DNA from: Comamonas testosteroni
GTDB lineage: Bacteria; Pseudomonadota; Gammaproteobacteria; Burkholderiales; Burkholderiaceae_C
Reading direction: 5' to 3'
DNA length: 64,000 nt
Assembly (NCBI GenBank): GCA_008727115.1
Contig: CP044131.1
Span: forward strand, 62,001-126,000
Shown here: piece after piece, positions 34,250 through 45,639 of the stretch
Numbering within the stretch: the stretch's first letter is position 1
Layout: the number at the start of each line of letters is the position of its first letter
Notes under the pieces: generated by a model
The model's input: only the letters and a program-made list of their open reading frames with translations
The model's database searches: none
Told to the model about the DNA's origin: nothing
Translations under genes and position numbers: made by a program

Positions 34250-35488
34250 TCAGCGGATGAGGCTGATCATGGCTTGCAGCAGGAAGGCGTTGATGATGTC
34301 GATGAAGAAGGCTCCTACCAGCGGCACGATCAGGAAGGCCTTGTGCGAAGGGCCGTACTGGTTGGTAATGGCCTGCATATTGGCGACGGCTGTGGGTGTG
34401 GCACCCATGCCAAAGCCGCAGTGGCCTGCAGCCAGCACGGCAGCGTCATAGTTCTTGCCCATGATGCGGAAGGTGATGAAGGCTGCATACAAAGCCATGA
34501 CGATGGTCTGAGCCGCCAGGATGACCATCAGCGGGCCGGCCAAATCGGTCAGCTCCCACAGCTTGAGCGACAGCAGGGCAATGGCCAGATAGATGGACAA
34601 GGCCGCATTGCCAAAAACGTCGATGGCACGGTCGAAGACCTTGAAGCCAAAGACATAGTCCAGCACGTTGCGGATGATCACGCCACCGCCCAGAGCCCAG
34701 ACAAAGGTAGGCAGCTGAATCGCCGTACCCTTGGTCAGGCCGGTCATGAATTCTGCAAAGGCCAGGCAGGCAGCAAACAGTGCCAGCGTTTCCACGGCGG
34801 CATCGGCCGTGATCAGACGAGGGGCCTTGCTGGGAGATTCGAAGTTGGCAACGTCGCTGCCTTCGCTGACGGCAGGAGCCTCTGAGTGCAGCTGTTCGGA
34901 CTCCGTGCGGGGCTGTGCCAGCTGGTGCTTGGTAATCAGGCGCTTGGCCAGTGGCCCGCCCAGCAGGCCGCCAATCACCAGACCAAAGGTCGCGCAGGCG
35001 ATGCCCAGCGTGGTGGCGCCCGTCAGGCCGTACTGGTTTTCTAGCACCGAGCCCCAGGCACCGGCAGTGCCGTGGCCGCCGACCAGGGTGATGGAACCCG
35101 CGACCAGGCCGATCAGCGGATCCAGGCCCAGAATCGTGGCCAGGCCCACGCCCACAGTGTTCTGCACCATGATGAATGCCGCAATGACGCCCAGGAAGAT
35201 GAACAGGCCTGAGCCGCCCTCGCGCAGCTTGGCAAAGTTGGCGCTCAAACCGATCGACGAGAAGAACACCAGCATGAAGGCGGACTGAAGACTGCCCTCA
35301 AACGTCAGGCTCAGGCCCAGGGTCTGATGCAGGGCAAAGATGATGGCTGCGACCAGCAGACCACCGGAGACGGGCTCGGGGATGTTGAAGTCGCGCAGAA
35401 AGCGGATGTGTCGCGTCATGAGCTTGCCGATCAGCAGCACAAGCACGGCCATGATGAGTGTGTAGTACGCGCCAAAGGTCACGTTCAT
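34250..35488 (-). CDS. gltS: GltS, sodium/glutamate symporter
   Basis: The protein has 412 residues from the ATG at 35488, which has GGAG seven bases upstream. It has 10-12 hydrophobic segments in two inverted halves, each with a GltS re-entrant-loop glycine motif: VAGSITLVGGHGTAGAWGSV in the first and AAVLAAGHCGFGMGATPTAV in the second. It imports glutamate with sodium. No metabolic partner is adjacent; gdhA is 4 kb away on the same strand but separated by other units. Confidence 0.94.
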   Translation of the reverse strand: MNVTFGAYYTLIMAVLVLLIGKLMTRHIRFLRDFNIPEPVSGGLLVAAIIFALHQTLGLSLTFEGSLQSAFMLVFFSSIGLSANFAKLREGGSGLFIFLGVIAAFIMVQNTVGVGLATILGLDPLIGLVAGSITLVGGHGTAGAWGSVLENQYGLTGATTLGIACATFGLVIGGLLGGPLAKRLITKHQLAQPRTESEQLHSEAPAVSEGSDVANFESPSKAPRLITADAAVETLALFAACLAFAEFMTGLTKGTAIQLPTFVWALGGGVIIRNVLDYVFGFKVFDRAIDVFGNAALSIYLAIALLSLKLWELTDLAGPLMVILAAQTIVMALYAAFITFRIMGKNYDAAVLAAGHCGFGMGATPTAVANMQAITNQYGPSHKAFLIVPLVGAFFIDIINAFLLQAMISLIR

Positions 35489-35963
35489 AGATTTCTCCGG
35501 TGAATTGCACGCCGGCACCACATGACCTGCCTGTGTGGCTGGAGCAAGCGGCAGGACGTCGCTGAGTACGATGACGATGGTGCCAAAGACTCAAAAATAG
35601 GGGCTGTAGGTACTCGTCCAGTTGTGGCGACAGCAGGTCCGGGTATCCCGGTCTGGGGCCAGCTGGTAAATCAAGAGCGATGCCACTGCAAGCGGCACCA
35701 TATTGCAAATATGCTTGAAATAAGATGGCTGCATTCGCTGTTAGCGAAATTACCTTGAGCTCAGCTGATGTTTTTTGAGAGCGCAGTGAGCACTTCTGGT
35801 ATAGCAAAGCGCGTAAAAGAAGCATTTTTTATGGGCAGCGCGCTCTGCTGCAAAGCTGGGAGTGTATGGATGGCCTTGATGCGGACCTTCACCGCTTCAC
35901 CTAGGGCGGTGAACGGCAGTGATGCAGGTACGCTATATGAACAGGCTCTAAAATGCAGGGCTT
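35489..35963. promoter_or_regulatory. 475-base gltS-metH intergenic region with candidate metH promoter
   Basis: No gene is supported here. TAAAAT at 35949-35954 is a plausible -10 element. Transcription from it would begin about 35961, just before the SAH aptamer at 35964, which fits a leader transcript. A convincing -35 is not seen. No cobalamin or SAM riboswitch was recognised in the remainder. Confidence 0.4.
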
Positions 35964-36067
35964 CGCCCGAGGAGCGCTGCAGCCGGTCATCACAGAGATG
36001 CATGACCTGTCAGGCTCGGGCAGGCAGCTGCCTTGTGCAAGCTGCACCTCATCACAACGGCGCTCAC
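35964..36067 (+). ncRNA. S-adenosylhomocysteine (SAH) riboswitch in the metH leader
   Basis: The conserved core is present in order: CCCGAGGAGCGCTGCAGC (from 35966), CAGGCTCGGGC (36011-36021) and AACGGCGCTCACC (36056-36068). P1 forms from GCCCGAG (35965-35971) and CTCGGGC (36015-36021). The pseudoknot forms from GAGCGC (35972-35977) and GCGCTC (36060-36065). This is the arrangement of the SAH riboswitch known upstream of methionine-cycle genes in beta- and gammaproteobacteria. It senses the by-product of methylation and switches on its recycling; metH follows. Confidence 0.9.
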
Positions 36068-36103
36068 CTGTTTCCCTTGATTCTGGTTTTCTCACAGGTG
36101 AGC
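36062..36103 (+). promoter_or_regulatory. anti-Shine-Dalgarno hairpin, expression platform of the SAH riboswitch
   Basis: GCTCACCTGT (36062-36071) is perfectly complementary to ACAGGTGAGC (36094-36103), which includes the AGGTGA ribosome site of metH (ATG at 36106). The left arm shares GCTC with the aptamer pseudoknot strand, so the two structures exclude each other. SAH binding should free the ribosome site, giving a translational ON switch. Confidence 0.75.
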
Positions 36104-36105
36104 TG

Positions 36106-38850
<2,745 letters not shown>

Positions 38851-38863
38851 TTGCTCACGACAT

Positions 38864-38891
38864 AAAAAGGCCGCTGACGCGGCCTTTTTTA
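38864..38891. terminator. rho-independent terminator after metH
   Basis: AAAAAGGCCGC pairs with GCGGCCTTTTTT across TGAC. It ends metH and lies at the stop codon of the opposite-strand nuclease gene. Confidence 0.92.
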
Positions 38892-39615
38892 CTGTGGTTC
38901 TATTTCTATGAGCCGGACTTTGAGCGCCTGATTGAACGATTGCGCATTTTTCGCGTAGTGAGCCGCACGGTGGCAGTTGGGGCAGAGCGCGATGACTCTG
39001 TTGGGGTGATCGGGTCCGTCATCGGCCAAGCGATCGACGTGATGGACTTCCAGAAAGGGTCCTCGTTTCGTCTCAAAAGGCGCGAGATTTTGGCAGCCTT
39101 CGCAGCGTCCGTTGGCTCGGGTTAATGCATAGTCTTTGATCGCGGAAGATCGTTGCCTGACGCTAACAACTCTCTCTGCCAATGAGGCATTTTCAGAGAC
39201 TGAAGCGAGAGCTTTTTTGCGCAAATCTTCCAGTTTTTTTCTAGAAGTTTTGTAGTCGGAAATGTGCTCTTTGGCGAGATGAGTTGAGGATGGTTCGGCG
39301 TGTATCTGCGGAAGAAGCTCTAGATGGAAAACAATGGCTTGTCGCAGATTCTGCAACCTGTCTGGACTTTCTGTTTTGTGATGCCCTATATAGGACATTT
39401 CTCCCAAGAATCGAACATAGGACTTCTTCACCGCCTCGAAAACGAGCAACGATTTTTGTTTGACAGCATGTGTGTGAATCGCGGCATTACCTTTGGTCAT
39501 TTGCATGTCACCGACTTGGCCTTCTCCTGAGTACCAGTACATGCCATCTGGCTGAAATCCATCTCGGTACCCATATTCTTCTCCGCTTTCCCCACTGAAA
39601 AGAAAAATAAAAGGT
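38889..39615 (-). pseudogene. McrA-like SRA/HNH modification-dependent nuclease, 3' part (IS-interrupted)
   Basis: The frame here gives an SRA-like domain start (FIFLFSGESGEEYGYRDGF, then YWYSGEGQVGDMQMTKGN) and a C-terminal HNH nuclease. The HNH part has zinc cysteines CEGC and CPNC, catalytic LEVHHVDRLADDG, and ALCPNCHRAAHY. Such proteins (McrA/ScoMcrA relatives) cut DNA carrying modified cytosine or phosphorothioate: type IV restriction. The gene's start was separated by the IS30 element; the open frame now runs backwards into the IS (to 39674), adding unrelated residues. With the IS removed the whole is 277 residues. Confidence 0.85.
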
Positions 39616-40737
39616 GGCGGATTCAAATGTGAAGTGCAACACCTGCAACCGTTAAGGTCAGCAGATGTCAGCAAGTCGTTCGTCCTATCGCCAACTTCAA
39701 CCAGAAGACAGAGTCACCATAGCCAGTTTGCTGCTGCAGCGTCATAGCGTACGCAGCATTGCGCGTTTGCTAGGGCGCAGTGCCAGCACCGTCAGCCGTG
39801 AGATTGCTCGCAACTCAGTATCCAGCGATGGATATGCCAGCAGGCAAGCGCAACAGCAGTGGCTTTACAGAAGACGCAGCACAAGATCTGATCCCAAGCT
39901 TCATTCACAAGGGATCTTGTGGTTCTTGGTATTGCATTTCTTGCGTTTGCGTTGGTCACCAGAGCAAATTGCGCTGACACTTGCACGCCTGTACCCCAAA
40001 GGCCATGAGCTACGCGTGTCGCACGAAACCATCTACAACTGCATCTATGCCCAGCCCGTGGGTGAGTTGCGCAAGGAATTGATTGCCACTTTGCGCCATG
40101 CTCACAACAAACGGCTGCCCCGTAGCAAAGGACAGGATCGTCGTGGACAGATCCCAGACATGCTCAGCATCCACGTACGTCCGCCTGAAGTTGAGGATCG
40201 GCAGTTCCCAGGGCATTGGGAAGGTGACCTCATCAAGGGTGCTGGCAATGCAAGTGCCGTAGGCACCTTGGTCGAGCGCACCAGCCGACTGCTCATGCTG
40301 GTCAAGTTGCCTGCGTTCAAACCAGCCAGTGCAGCCAATGTCATGCAAGCCTTTACAGATAAGCTGCTGGGCATTGCGCAGCCCATGCGCCAAAGCATGA
40401 CGTACGACCAGGGCAAGGAGATGGCGCTACACAAGCAATTGACCGCCAACACGGGCGTGGCGGTGTACTTCTGTGACCCACACAGCCCGTGGCAGCGTGG
40501 CTCCAACGAGAACATGAATGGCTTGGTGCGCCAGTACCTGCCCAAAGGCATGGATCTGAGCATCTACAGCCAAGAGCAACTCGATGCGATTGCTGATGAA
40601 ATCAACAACCGCCCTCGCAAGGGCCTTGGGGTACGATCACCGCTGTCGGTTTATCGAGAGCTACTGATCAACTCTCCCCAGCACTCCACCCTCATCCATT
40701 GAATTCAAGGGTGTTGCACTTCACATTTGAATCCGCC
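39616..40737 (+). mobile_element. IS30-family insertion sequence, 1122 bp, with 3-bp target duplication
   Basis: The inverted repeats at 39616-39643 and 40710-40737 are identical over 28 bases, starting GGCGGATTCAAATGTGAAG. The direct flanks are GGT (39613-39615) and GGT (40738-40740). The single transposase gene is intact. Perfect ends and intact target copies suggest a recent insertion. Confidence 0.95.
39665..40702 (+). CDS. IS30-family transposase
   Basis: The protein has 345 residues. An N-terminal HTH with RSIARLLGRSASTVSREIAR binds the ends. LRVSHETIYNCIYAQPVGEL and WEGDLIKGAGNASAVGTLVE (first aspartate), YDQGKEMALHKQL (second) and SPWQRGSNENMNGLVRQYLP (catalytic glutamate) form the DDE domain. 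It is complete and likely active. Confidence 0.96.
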   Translation: MSASRSSYRQLQPEDRVTIASLLLQRHSVRSIARLLGRSASTVSREIARNSVSSDGYASRQAQQQWLYRRRSTRSDPKLHSQGILWFLVLHFLRLRWSPEQIALTLARLYPKGHELRVSHETIYNCIYAQPVGELRKELIATLRHAHNKRLPRSKGQDRRGQIPDMLSIHVRPPEVEDRQFPGHWEGDLIKGAGNASAVGTLVERTSRLLMLVKLPAFKPASAANVMQAFTDKLLGIAQPMRQSMTYDQGKEMALHKQLTANTGVAVYFCDPHSPWQRGSNENMNGLVRQYLPKGMDLSIYSQEQLDAIADEINNRPRKGLGVRSPLSVYRELLINSPQHSTLIH

Positions 40738-40740
40738 GGT

Positions 40741-40847
40741 GCATTGGAAGGCGTTGCGATCCCTCCGTACTGTTGGCCTTTGTACCGTGAGTGAATGTCG
40801 TTTCGCCGGTGATAGAGCTGACTCGTTTGAAAAGAGTGCATTGGCAT
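40741..40847 (-). pseudogene. 5' remnant of the McrA-like nuclease gene
   Basis: On the minus strand an ATG at 40847 (GGAAG eight bases upstream) opens MPMHSFQTSQLYHRRNDIHS and continues through RYKGQQYGGIATPSNA. It joins the main part in frame once the IS and one GGT copy are removed. The joined length is 834 bases, an exact multiple of three. The RRNDIHSRYKGQQYGGI segment is the expected start of the SRA-like domain of McrA relatives, which confirms the reconstruction. Confidence 0.85.
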
Positions 40848-41029
40848 CAGTTCACTTCCAGAACATCACCAAATTGGATGTCAATGAATGTGCCGCTGAA
40901 ATGTTGTAAGTGGCTCGCATGCCATCTCCCTCTTGTTTTAAGCGGCAAGCTTAGAGAGCTATGGAAAACAGAGCAATGACTCACTGGCAGACGGCATTCA
41001 GATCTGCGTGGAGAATATGAATTTCATAG

Positions 41030-41062
41030 CTGCTAACGCTTGATGGGTAAGCGTTTTTGCCA
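41030..41062. repeat. short copy of the 'gatagctg' repeat
   Basis: ATTTCATAGCTGCTAACGCT, then TGATGGGTAAGCGTTTTTG, form a small hairpin (AACGCTT/AAGCGTT) followed by T. It lies 3' of the cardiolipin synthase gene and can serve as its transcript end. Confidence 0.6.
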
Positions 41063-41104
41063 TAAATCACCATATTTATGAATGCAGGCCTGAGGGGGCG
41101 GAAA

Positions 41105-42547
41105 TCACAGCACCGGGCTCAAAGCTCCCAGCAGATTGCTCCAGATGCGTCTGTGCATGGGGGACGCCATGACTTGCTCCAGTGTCACGGGACGGGACTG
41201 CTGGATATAGCTTTGCTGGCGCTCGCGTATGGCTTGCGTGGTGATGGGGTCGTGCAGCAGCACATTGTTTTCAAAGTTCAGATCGAAGCTGCGCAGGTCC
41301 AGGTTGGTGGAGCCGATAAGGCTCACCTCACCATCCAGGCACAGAGTTTTTGCGTGCAGCAAACCGGGCTGAAATTCGTAAATCTGAACTCCGGCCTTGA
41401 GCAGCCGCCAGTAGTGGCTGCGGCTGACGGCGCCAACAATCCAGGAGTCGTTGCGCGCAGGCAGGATGAGGGTGACTTGCACATCGCGCAGTGCGGTGGA
41501 GCACAGGGCATCCAGCACCGTGGTGTCCGGCACAAAATAGGGCGTGGAGATCACGACTTCCTGATGCGCACCCGCCAGCAGGTTGGCGACAAGCTGGGGT
41601 GTGGCGCGGGGGCGTTCTGTGGGGCCTTCGGCAATGGTGACCGCGTGAAAGCCTTGCCCTCCAGCCTGAGCAGGCGCGATGGACGGAGGCTCCATCGTGG
41701 TGCGTGACTGCGCCCAGTCGCTGGCAAAGGTCTGCTGCATCTGTGTGACGACGGGGCCTTGCATGCGCAGCATGATGTCGATCCAGGGGGCATAGCGCGG
41801 CTTGACGCGAAAGGCTTCATCGGCACAGTTCTGGCTGCCGATATAGGTGATGCTCTCGTCGATCAGCGTGATCTTGCGGTGGTTGCGCAGGTCCAGCCGG
41901 CTGGTCAGCATGACGGTAAGCGGCCGGTTGATGGGCAGGGCTACGCTGAGGTGTACGCCGCTTTGCCGCATTTGCTGCCACAGCGCAGAGCGCACCAGAG
42001 CGCGAGAGCCCAGGCCGTCGACCATGGCGCGGCAGGTAACGCCGCGTTGTGCGGCGCGCATCAAGGCCTGCGCCACATAAGTGCCGGTTTCGTCTTCCAG
42101 CCAGATGTAGTACAGCACGTTGATTTCACGCTGCGCGGCATCCATGTCGGCAATGAGCTGCGCGCGCGCATGGTCGCCATTGCGCATCAGCTCGGCCTGA
42201 TGGCCGGGCAGTGCGGCAAAGCCATTGATGGACGATGCGTAGCGAAACGCTGGCTGCCATTGGGCGGGAATGGTTGTGCAGATGCCGGTTGAGCCGGTGA
42301 TGTCTGCCGTCACGCTTCTGCCTCGGGATTGGCAGAACTCCTGCAGATTGAGCCGCTTGCGGCTGGGTACGCGGCCCAAGGCGACCTCACCAAAAAAGTA
42401 GTACAGCGCGCAGCTGACATAGGGCAGCAGCACCATCACCAGCAGCCAGGCCAGGCGCACATCGGGGCGCATGTCCCTGCGCAGCAAAATGCGCAGGCTA
42501 AAGCCGGTAATCAACAGCACGTGAAGCGTCAGTAGCAGCCAGGTCAT
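41105..42547 (-). CDS. cls: cardiolipin synthase (phospholipase D family)
   Basis: The protein has 480 residues from the ATG at 42547 (MTWLLLTLHVLLITGFSLRI); the longer open frame lacks family sequence. Two N-terminal membrane helices are followed by two PLD domains with HKD motifs: NHRKITLIDESITYIGSQNC and LHAKTLCLDGEVSLIGSTNL. It condenses two phosphatidylglycerols to cardiolipin at the inner membrane. Order and length match ClsA. It is a single unit. Confidence 0.94.
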   Translation of the reverse strand: MTWLLLTLHVLLITGFSLRILLRRDMRPDVRLAWLLVMVLLPYVSCALYYFFGEVALGRVPSRKRLNLQEFCQSRGRSVTADITGSTGICTTIPAQWQPAFRYASSINGFAALPGHQAELMRNGDHARAQLIADMDAAQREINVLYYIWLEDETGTYVAQALMRAAQRGVTCRAMVDGLGSRALVRSALWQQMRQSGVHLSVALPINRPLTVMLTSRLDLRNHRKITLIDESITYIGSQNCADEAFRVKPRYAPWIDIMLRMQGPVVTQMQQTFASDWAQSRTTMEPPSIAPAQAGGQGFHAVTIAEGPTERPRATPQLVANLLAGAHQEVVISTPYFVPDTTVLDALCSTALRDVQVTLILPARNDSWIVGAVSRSHYWRLLKAGVQIYEFQPGLLHAKTLCLDGEVSLIGSTNLDLRSFDLNFENNVLLHDPITTQAIRERQQSYIQQSRPVTLEQVMASPMHRRIWSNLLGALSPVL

Positions 42548-42717
42548 GGTCCGTGATTCAAGGTCGAGGCCTTGAGCATACCCAGCTGATGCTAGGGCTG
42601 CGCAAGCCTTCGTGGCCAGCACCTTCCGGCGCGCACTTTGTTTATGGGCGATGGGCCTGATGATGGTCGGGCAAGAGTGCCTGTCGGCAATCGCATTCCG
42701 TCGTTTTTTGCGCATGC

Positions 42718-42742
42718 AAAAGGCCGGCAGTGGCCGGCCTTT
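42718..42742 (-). terminator. terminator hairpin after trpB
   Basis: AAAGGCCGGC pairs with GCCGGCCTTT around a short loop, with TTTT on the minus-strand side, 18 bases after the trpB stop. Confidence 0.8.
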
Positions 42743-42760
42743 GAGAGAGGTACGAGCGAC

Positions 42761-43963
42761 TTACAGGCCCAGCTTCTTCGCCACGTAATCCGCGTCCTTG
42801 TCGCCGCGACCCGAGAGGTTGACGAGGATGTGCTGGTCCTTGCCCAGCTTGGGGGCTTCGCGCATGGCCCAGGCCACGGCATGGGCGCTTTCCAGCGCGG
42901 GGATGATGCCCTCCACGCGCGACAGCGTCATGAAGGCGTCCAGGCATTCCTTGTCGCCCACGGATTGATAGTCCACGCGGCCTATGTCGTTGAGGTAGCT
43001 GTGCTGCGGGCCCACGCCGGGGTAATCCAGACCCGAGGCAATGCTGTGCACGGCGGCGGGCGTGCCGTCTTCGTTTTCCAGCACGTAGCATTTCATGCCG
43101 TGAATCTCGCCGGGTTTGCCTATGGTGATGGTGGCCGCATGACGCCCGGGCTTGTCCACACCTTCGCCAGCGGGCTCTACGCCCACCAGGCGCACGTCGG
43201 CATCGTCCAGGAAGGCGGTGAAGATGCCCATGGCATTGCTGCCGCCACCCACGCAGGCCACCACATGCTCGGGCAGCTTGCCGTGCTTGTGCTGGAACTG
43301 CTCGCGTGCCTCGCGGCCCACGATGGACTGGAAGTCGCGCACCATCATGGGGAAGGGATGGGGGCCGACCACCGAGCCAATCGCGTAGATGGTGTTCACA
43401 GGGTCTTGCAGATAGACCTCGAAGGCGCTGTCCACCGCCTCCTTGAGCGTGGCCGCACCGCGTGTGACCGGCACCAGATTGCAGCCCAGAATGCGCATCT
43501 TGGTGACGTTGGGGTGCTCCTTCTCGATATCCACCTGACCCATGTGAATTTCGCAGGGAATGCCCACCAGCGCGCAGGCCGTGGCCAGGGCCACGCCATG
43601 CTGGCCGGCGCCGGTCTCGGCAATCACTTTCTTCTTGCCCATGAACTTGGCCAGCAGCGCCTCGCCCAGGCAGTGGTTGATCTTGTGGGCGCCCGTGTGG
43701 TTCAGGTCTTCGCGCTTGAGATGAATCTGCGCGCCGCCCAGTTGGTCCGACAGGCGCTTGGCGTGAAAGATGGGGCTGGGGCGACCCACATAGTCGGCAA
43801 ACAGCGAAGCCAGCTCTTCCTGAAAGTCCTTGCGCTGCACGATTTCTTCGTAAGCAGCAGCAATTTCGTCCATGCACTTCTTCAGCTCTGGCGGCACCAG
43901 CTGGCCGCCATAGGGGCCAAAGAATCCTTGTGCATCCGGCATGGCTTGGGAACCTGTGGTCAT
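42761..43963 (-). CDS. trpB: tryptophan synthase beta chain (solo, no trpA nearby)
   Basis: This 400-residue PLP enzyme has the Schiff-base lysine Lys94 in [11 protein letters not shown], followed by [34 protein letters not shown] and the phosphate-binding VGGGSNAMG. It condenses indole with serine. The HKINH variant and the overall sequence differ from the usual HKTN/HKIN enterobacterial type. No trpA, trpF or accD lies within the window on either side, unlike the usual trpFBA order. It may be a second, stand-alone indole salvage enzyme, or this genus may have a separated trp locus. Confidence 0.92.
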   Translation of the reverse strand: MTTGSQAMPDAQGFFGPYGGQLVPPELKKCMDEIAAAYEEIVQRKDFQEELASLFADYVGRPSPIFHAKRLSDQLGGAQIHLKREDLNHTGAHKINHCLGEALLAKFMGKKKVIAETGAGQHGVALATACALVGIPCEIHMGQVDIEKEHPNVTKMRILGCNLVPVTRGAATLKEAVDSAFEVYLQDPVNTIYAIGSVVGPHPFPMMVRDFQSIVGREAREQFQHKHGKLPEHVVACVGGGSNAMGIFTAFLDDADVRLVGVEPAGEGVDKPGRHAATITIGKPGEIHGMKCYVLENEDGTPAAVHSIASGLDYPGVGPQHSYLNDIGRVDYQSVGDKECLDAFMTLSRVEGIIPALESAHAVAWAMREAPKLGKDQHILVNLSGRGDKDADYVAKKLGL

Positions 43964-44062
43964 GTGTGTCTCCTGGGTGTGAATGGCTGCAAAGCTGCAT
44001 TCATATCACAGCGCAGCCGGTGGGCGCTTGCAGGCAAGTTCGAGGAGGGTTTTCATGAAATA

Positions 44063-44107
44063 TGCCTCTAGCCCTTGATAGGAAATAGCTTGCAGCTATT
44101 GTTTTTA
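44063..44107. repeat. copy of the 'gatagctg' repeat
   Basis: TGCCTCTAGCCCTTGATAGG and AAATAGCTTGCAGCTATTGT are the repeat's two halves. The second half forms its own hairpin AATAGCT/AGCTATT. Confidence 0.5.
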
Positions 44108-44148
44108 TGTTTTACAGAGCAGGCGGCTGACTGAAACACAATAGCGGC

Positions 44149-45639
44149 ATGAAAGCCAGCTCTGCCCGCGATATTGTTTTTGCCCATGCTCTGGAAACAG
44201 CAGCGCCGTATGAAGCGCTGCCCTCAGCCGAGCGCTGTACTGCCATTACGCAGGAGTGTCTGCATGCTCAAGGGGCGGCCAAAGGCAGCGGACGCTCCGC
44301 TTTCGAGCACTTTTTGCAAGAGCGCGCCAAGCGTGTGATCGCCGCAGCACAACTGCCGGCCGACCTGCGAGCGCTGGCGCAGCAAAGCGCGGGCGTCTCG
44401 CGCTGGGTGATGCTGGCTGTGGTCGTGGCTGCCTTTGCGCTGGGTTTTGCCGGTCATGCCATCACCGACCCGCACCGTGTGGACTTGCTGTCGCCATCGC
44501 TGATTGGCATTGTGCTGTGGAACTTGCTGGTGTATGCAGTCTTGCTGGTGCTGGGGCTGCGCAGCCTGCTCAAGCGCTCCCGGCGCGTAATCGCGCCGCT
44601 GGAGCCTGTACAGGGCGCGGCAGCAGCGGTGCGACCTTCAGCGGAGCCCGGTGGATGGCTGCAGAAATTGCATGTGAAGAAGTGGGCAGCCTCACGTGGC
44701 ACCGGGTTGCGAAAAATGGCGCTGAATTTTGAGCGCAACTGGTGGCAGCTCAATCAAAGACCACGCCAGGCGCAATGGGCCATGCTGATGCATCTGGGCG
44801 CCGCCATGCTGGCCCTGGGGGCGCTGGCATCGCTGTGGGTGACAGGGCTGACCAAGGCTTATCAGGTGGGGTGGGAGAGTACGTTTTTGTCGCCCACAGC
44901 GGTGCAAGCCTGTCTGAACATGCTGTTTGCACCCGTGCATGCGCTGGTGGGCTTGGCGCCGTGGACGCTGGAGCAGATTCAAGCCCTGCAAGGCTGGGTG
45001 CCCGATGGCGCGCCTGAGCTGGAAACCAGTCTGAACCAGATGCTGAAATTTCCCACGGCCGGCCAGCGCTGGGTGCAGCTCTATACGCTGCTGCTGTTGA
45101 TGATGGTGATTGCGCCGCGCTTGGTGCTGGCGCTGTATCAGGGGAGCAAGCTCTGGTGGCTCAAACGCCATATGGATCTGCCGCTGCAGCAGCCGTATTT
45201 TCAGCAACTGCAGCGTGACTGGGCCGGTCGTGCCACGGTGCTGCAGGTGCAGCCCTACAGCCTTGAGATCACGCCAGAGCGAGAGGCCGCATTGCGCCGC
45301 TATGTGACCGCCCATTACGGAGCCGGCGCGCAGCTGCAATGGCTGCCCGTGCTGGCCTATGGCTCGTCCTTGCCCGATGCCGATCAGGGTAGCGTGCAGC
45401 AGGTGCTGCTGCTCAATCTGGCGGCGACGCCCGAGGCAGAAATACATGGTGCTCTGCTGGCACAGGTGCTCAACCTCTGGGGGGCGCAGACGGAGATATG
45501 GCTGTGGGCGGCAGACTTCAGAAGCCGCAATCAGGGGGCCGTGTCACGGGTCAAGGAACGCGAGCAGCTATGGATGGAATTTGTGCGCAGCACAGGCCTC
45601 AATGCCAGCCTGGTGCCTGCGGCAGGAGATAAGCAATGA
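44149..45639 (+). CDS. DUF2868-type membrane protein
   Basis: The protein has 496 residues. Hydrophobic segments lie at about residues 83-103 (VMLAVVVAAFALGFAGHAIT), 110-140, 200-225 (AMLMHLGAAMLALGALASLW) and 305-325 (LYTLLLLMMVIAPRLVLALY). The C-terminal third is soluble. The pattern matches the DUF2868 family, found next to DUF3482 GTPase genes in proteobacteria; the function is unknown. Its last four bases overlap the start of the following GTPase gene (ATGA), so the two are translationally coupled and probably work together at the inner membrane. Confidence 0.8.
   Translation: MKASSARDIVFAHALETAAPYEALPSAERCTAITQECLHAQGAAKGSGRSAFEHFLQERAKRVIAAAQLPADLRALAQQSAGVSRWVMLAVVVAAFALGFAGHAITDPHRVDLLSPSLIGIVLWNLLVYAVLLVLGLRSLLKRSRRVIAPLEPVQGAAAAVRPSAEPGGWLQKLHVKKWAASRGTGLRKMALNFERNWWQLNQRPRQAQWAMLMHLGAAMLALGALASLWVTGLTKAYQVGWESTFLSPTAVQACLNMLFAPVHALVGLAPWTLEQIQALQGWVPDGAPELETSLNQMLKFPTAGQRWVQLYTLLLLMMVIAPRLVLALYQGSKLWWLKRHMDLPLQQPYFQQLQRDWAGRATVLQVQPYSLEITPEREAALRRYVTAHYGAGAQLQWLPVLAYGSSLPDADQGSVQQVLLLNLAATPEAEIHGALLAQVLNLWGAQTEIWLWAADFRSRNQGAVSRVKEREQLWMEFVRSTGLNASLVPAAGDKQ

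Noticed and set aside
35489..35963. Search for a cobalamin riboswitch upstream of B12-dependent metH
   Set aside because: No B12-box-like sequence or suitable stems were seen; the leader is explained by the SAH aptamer.
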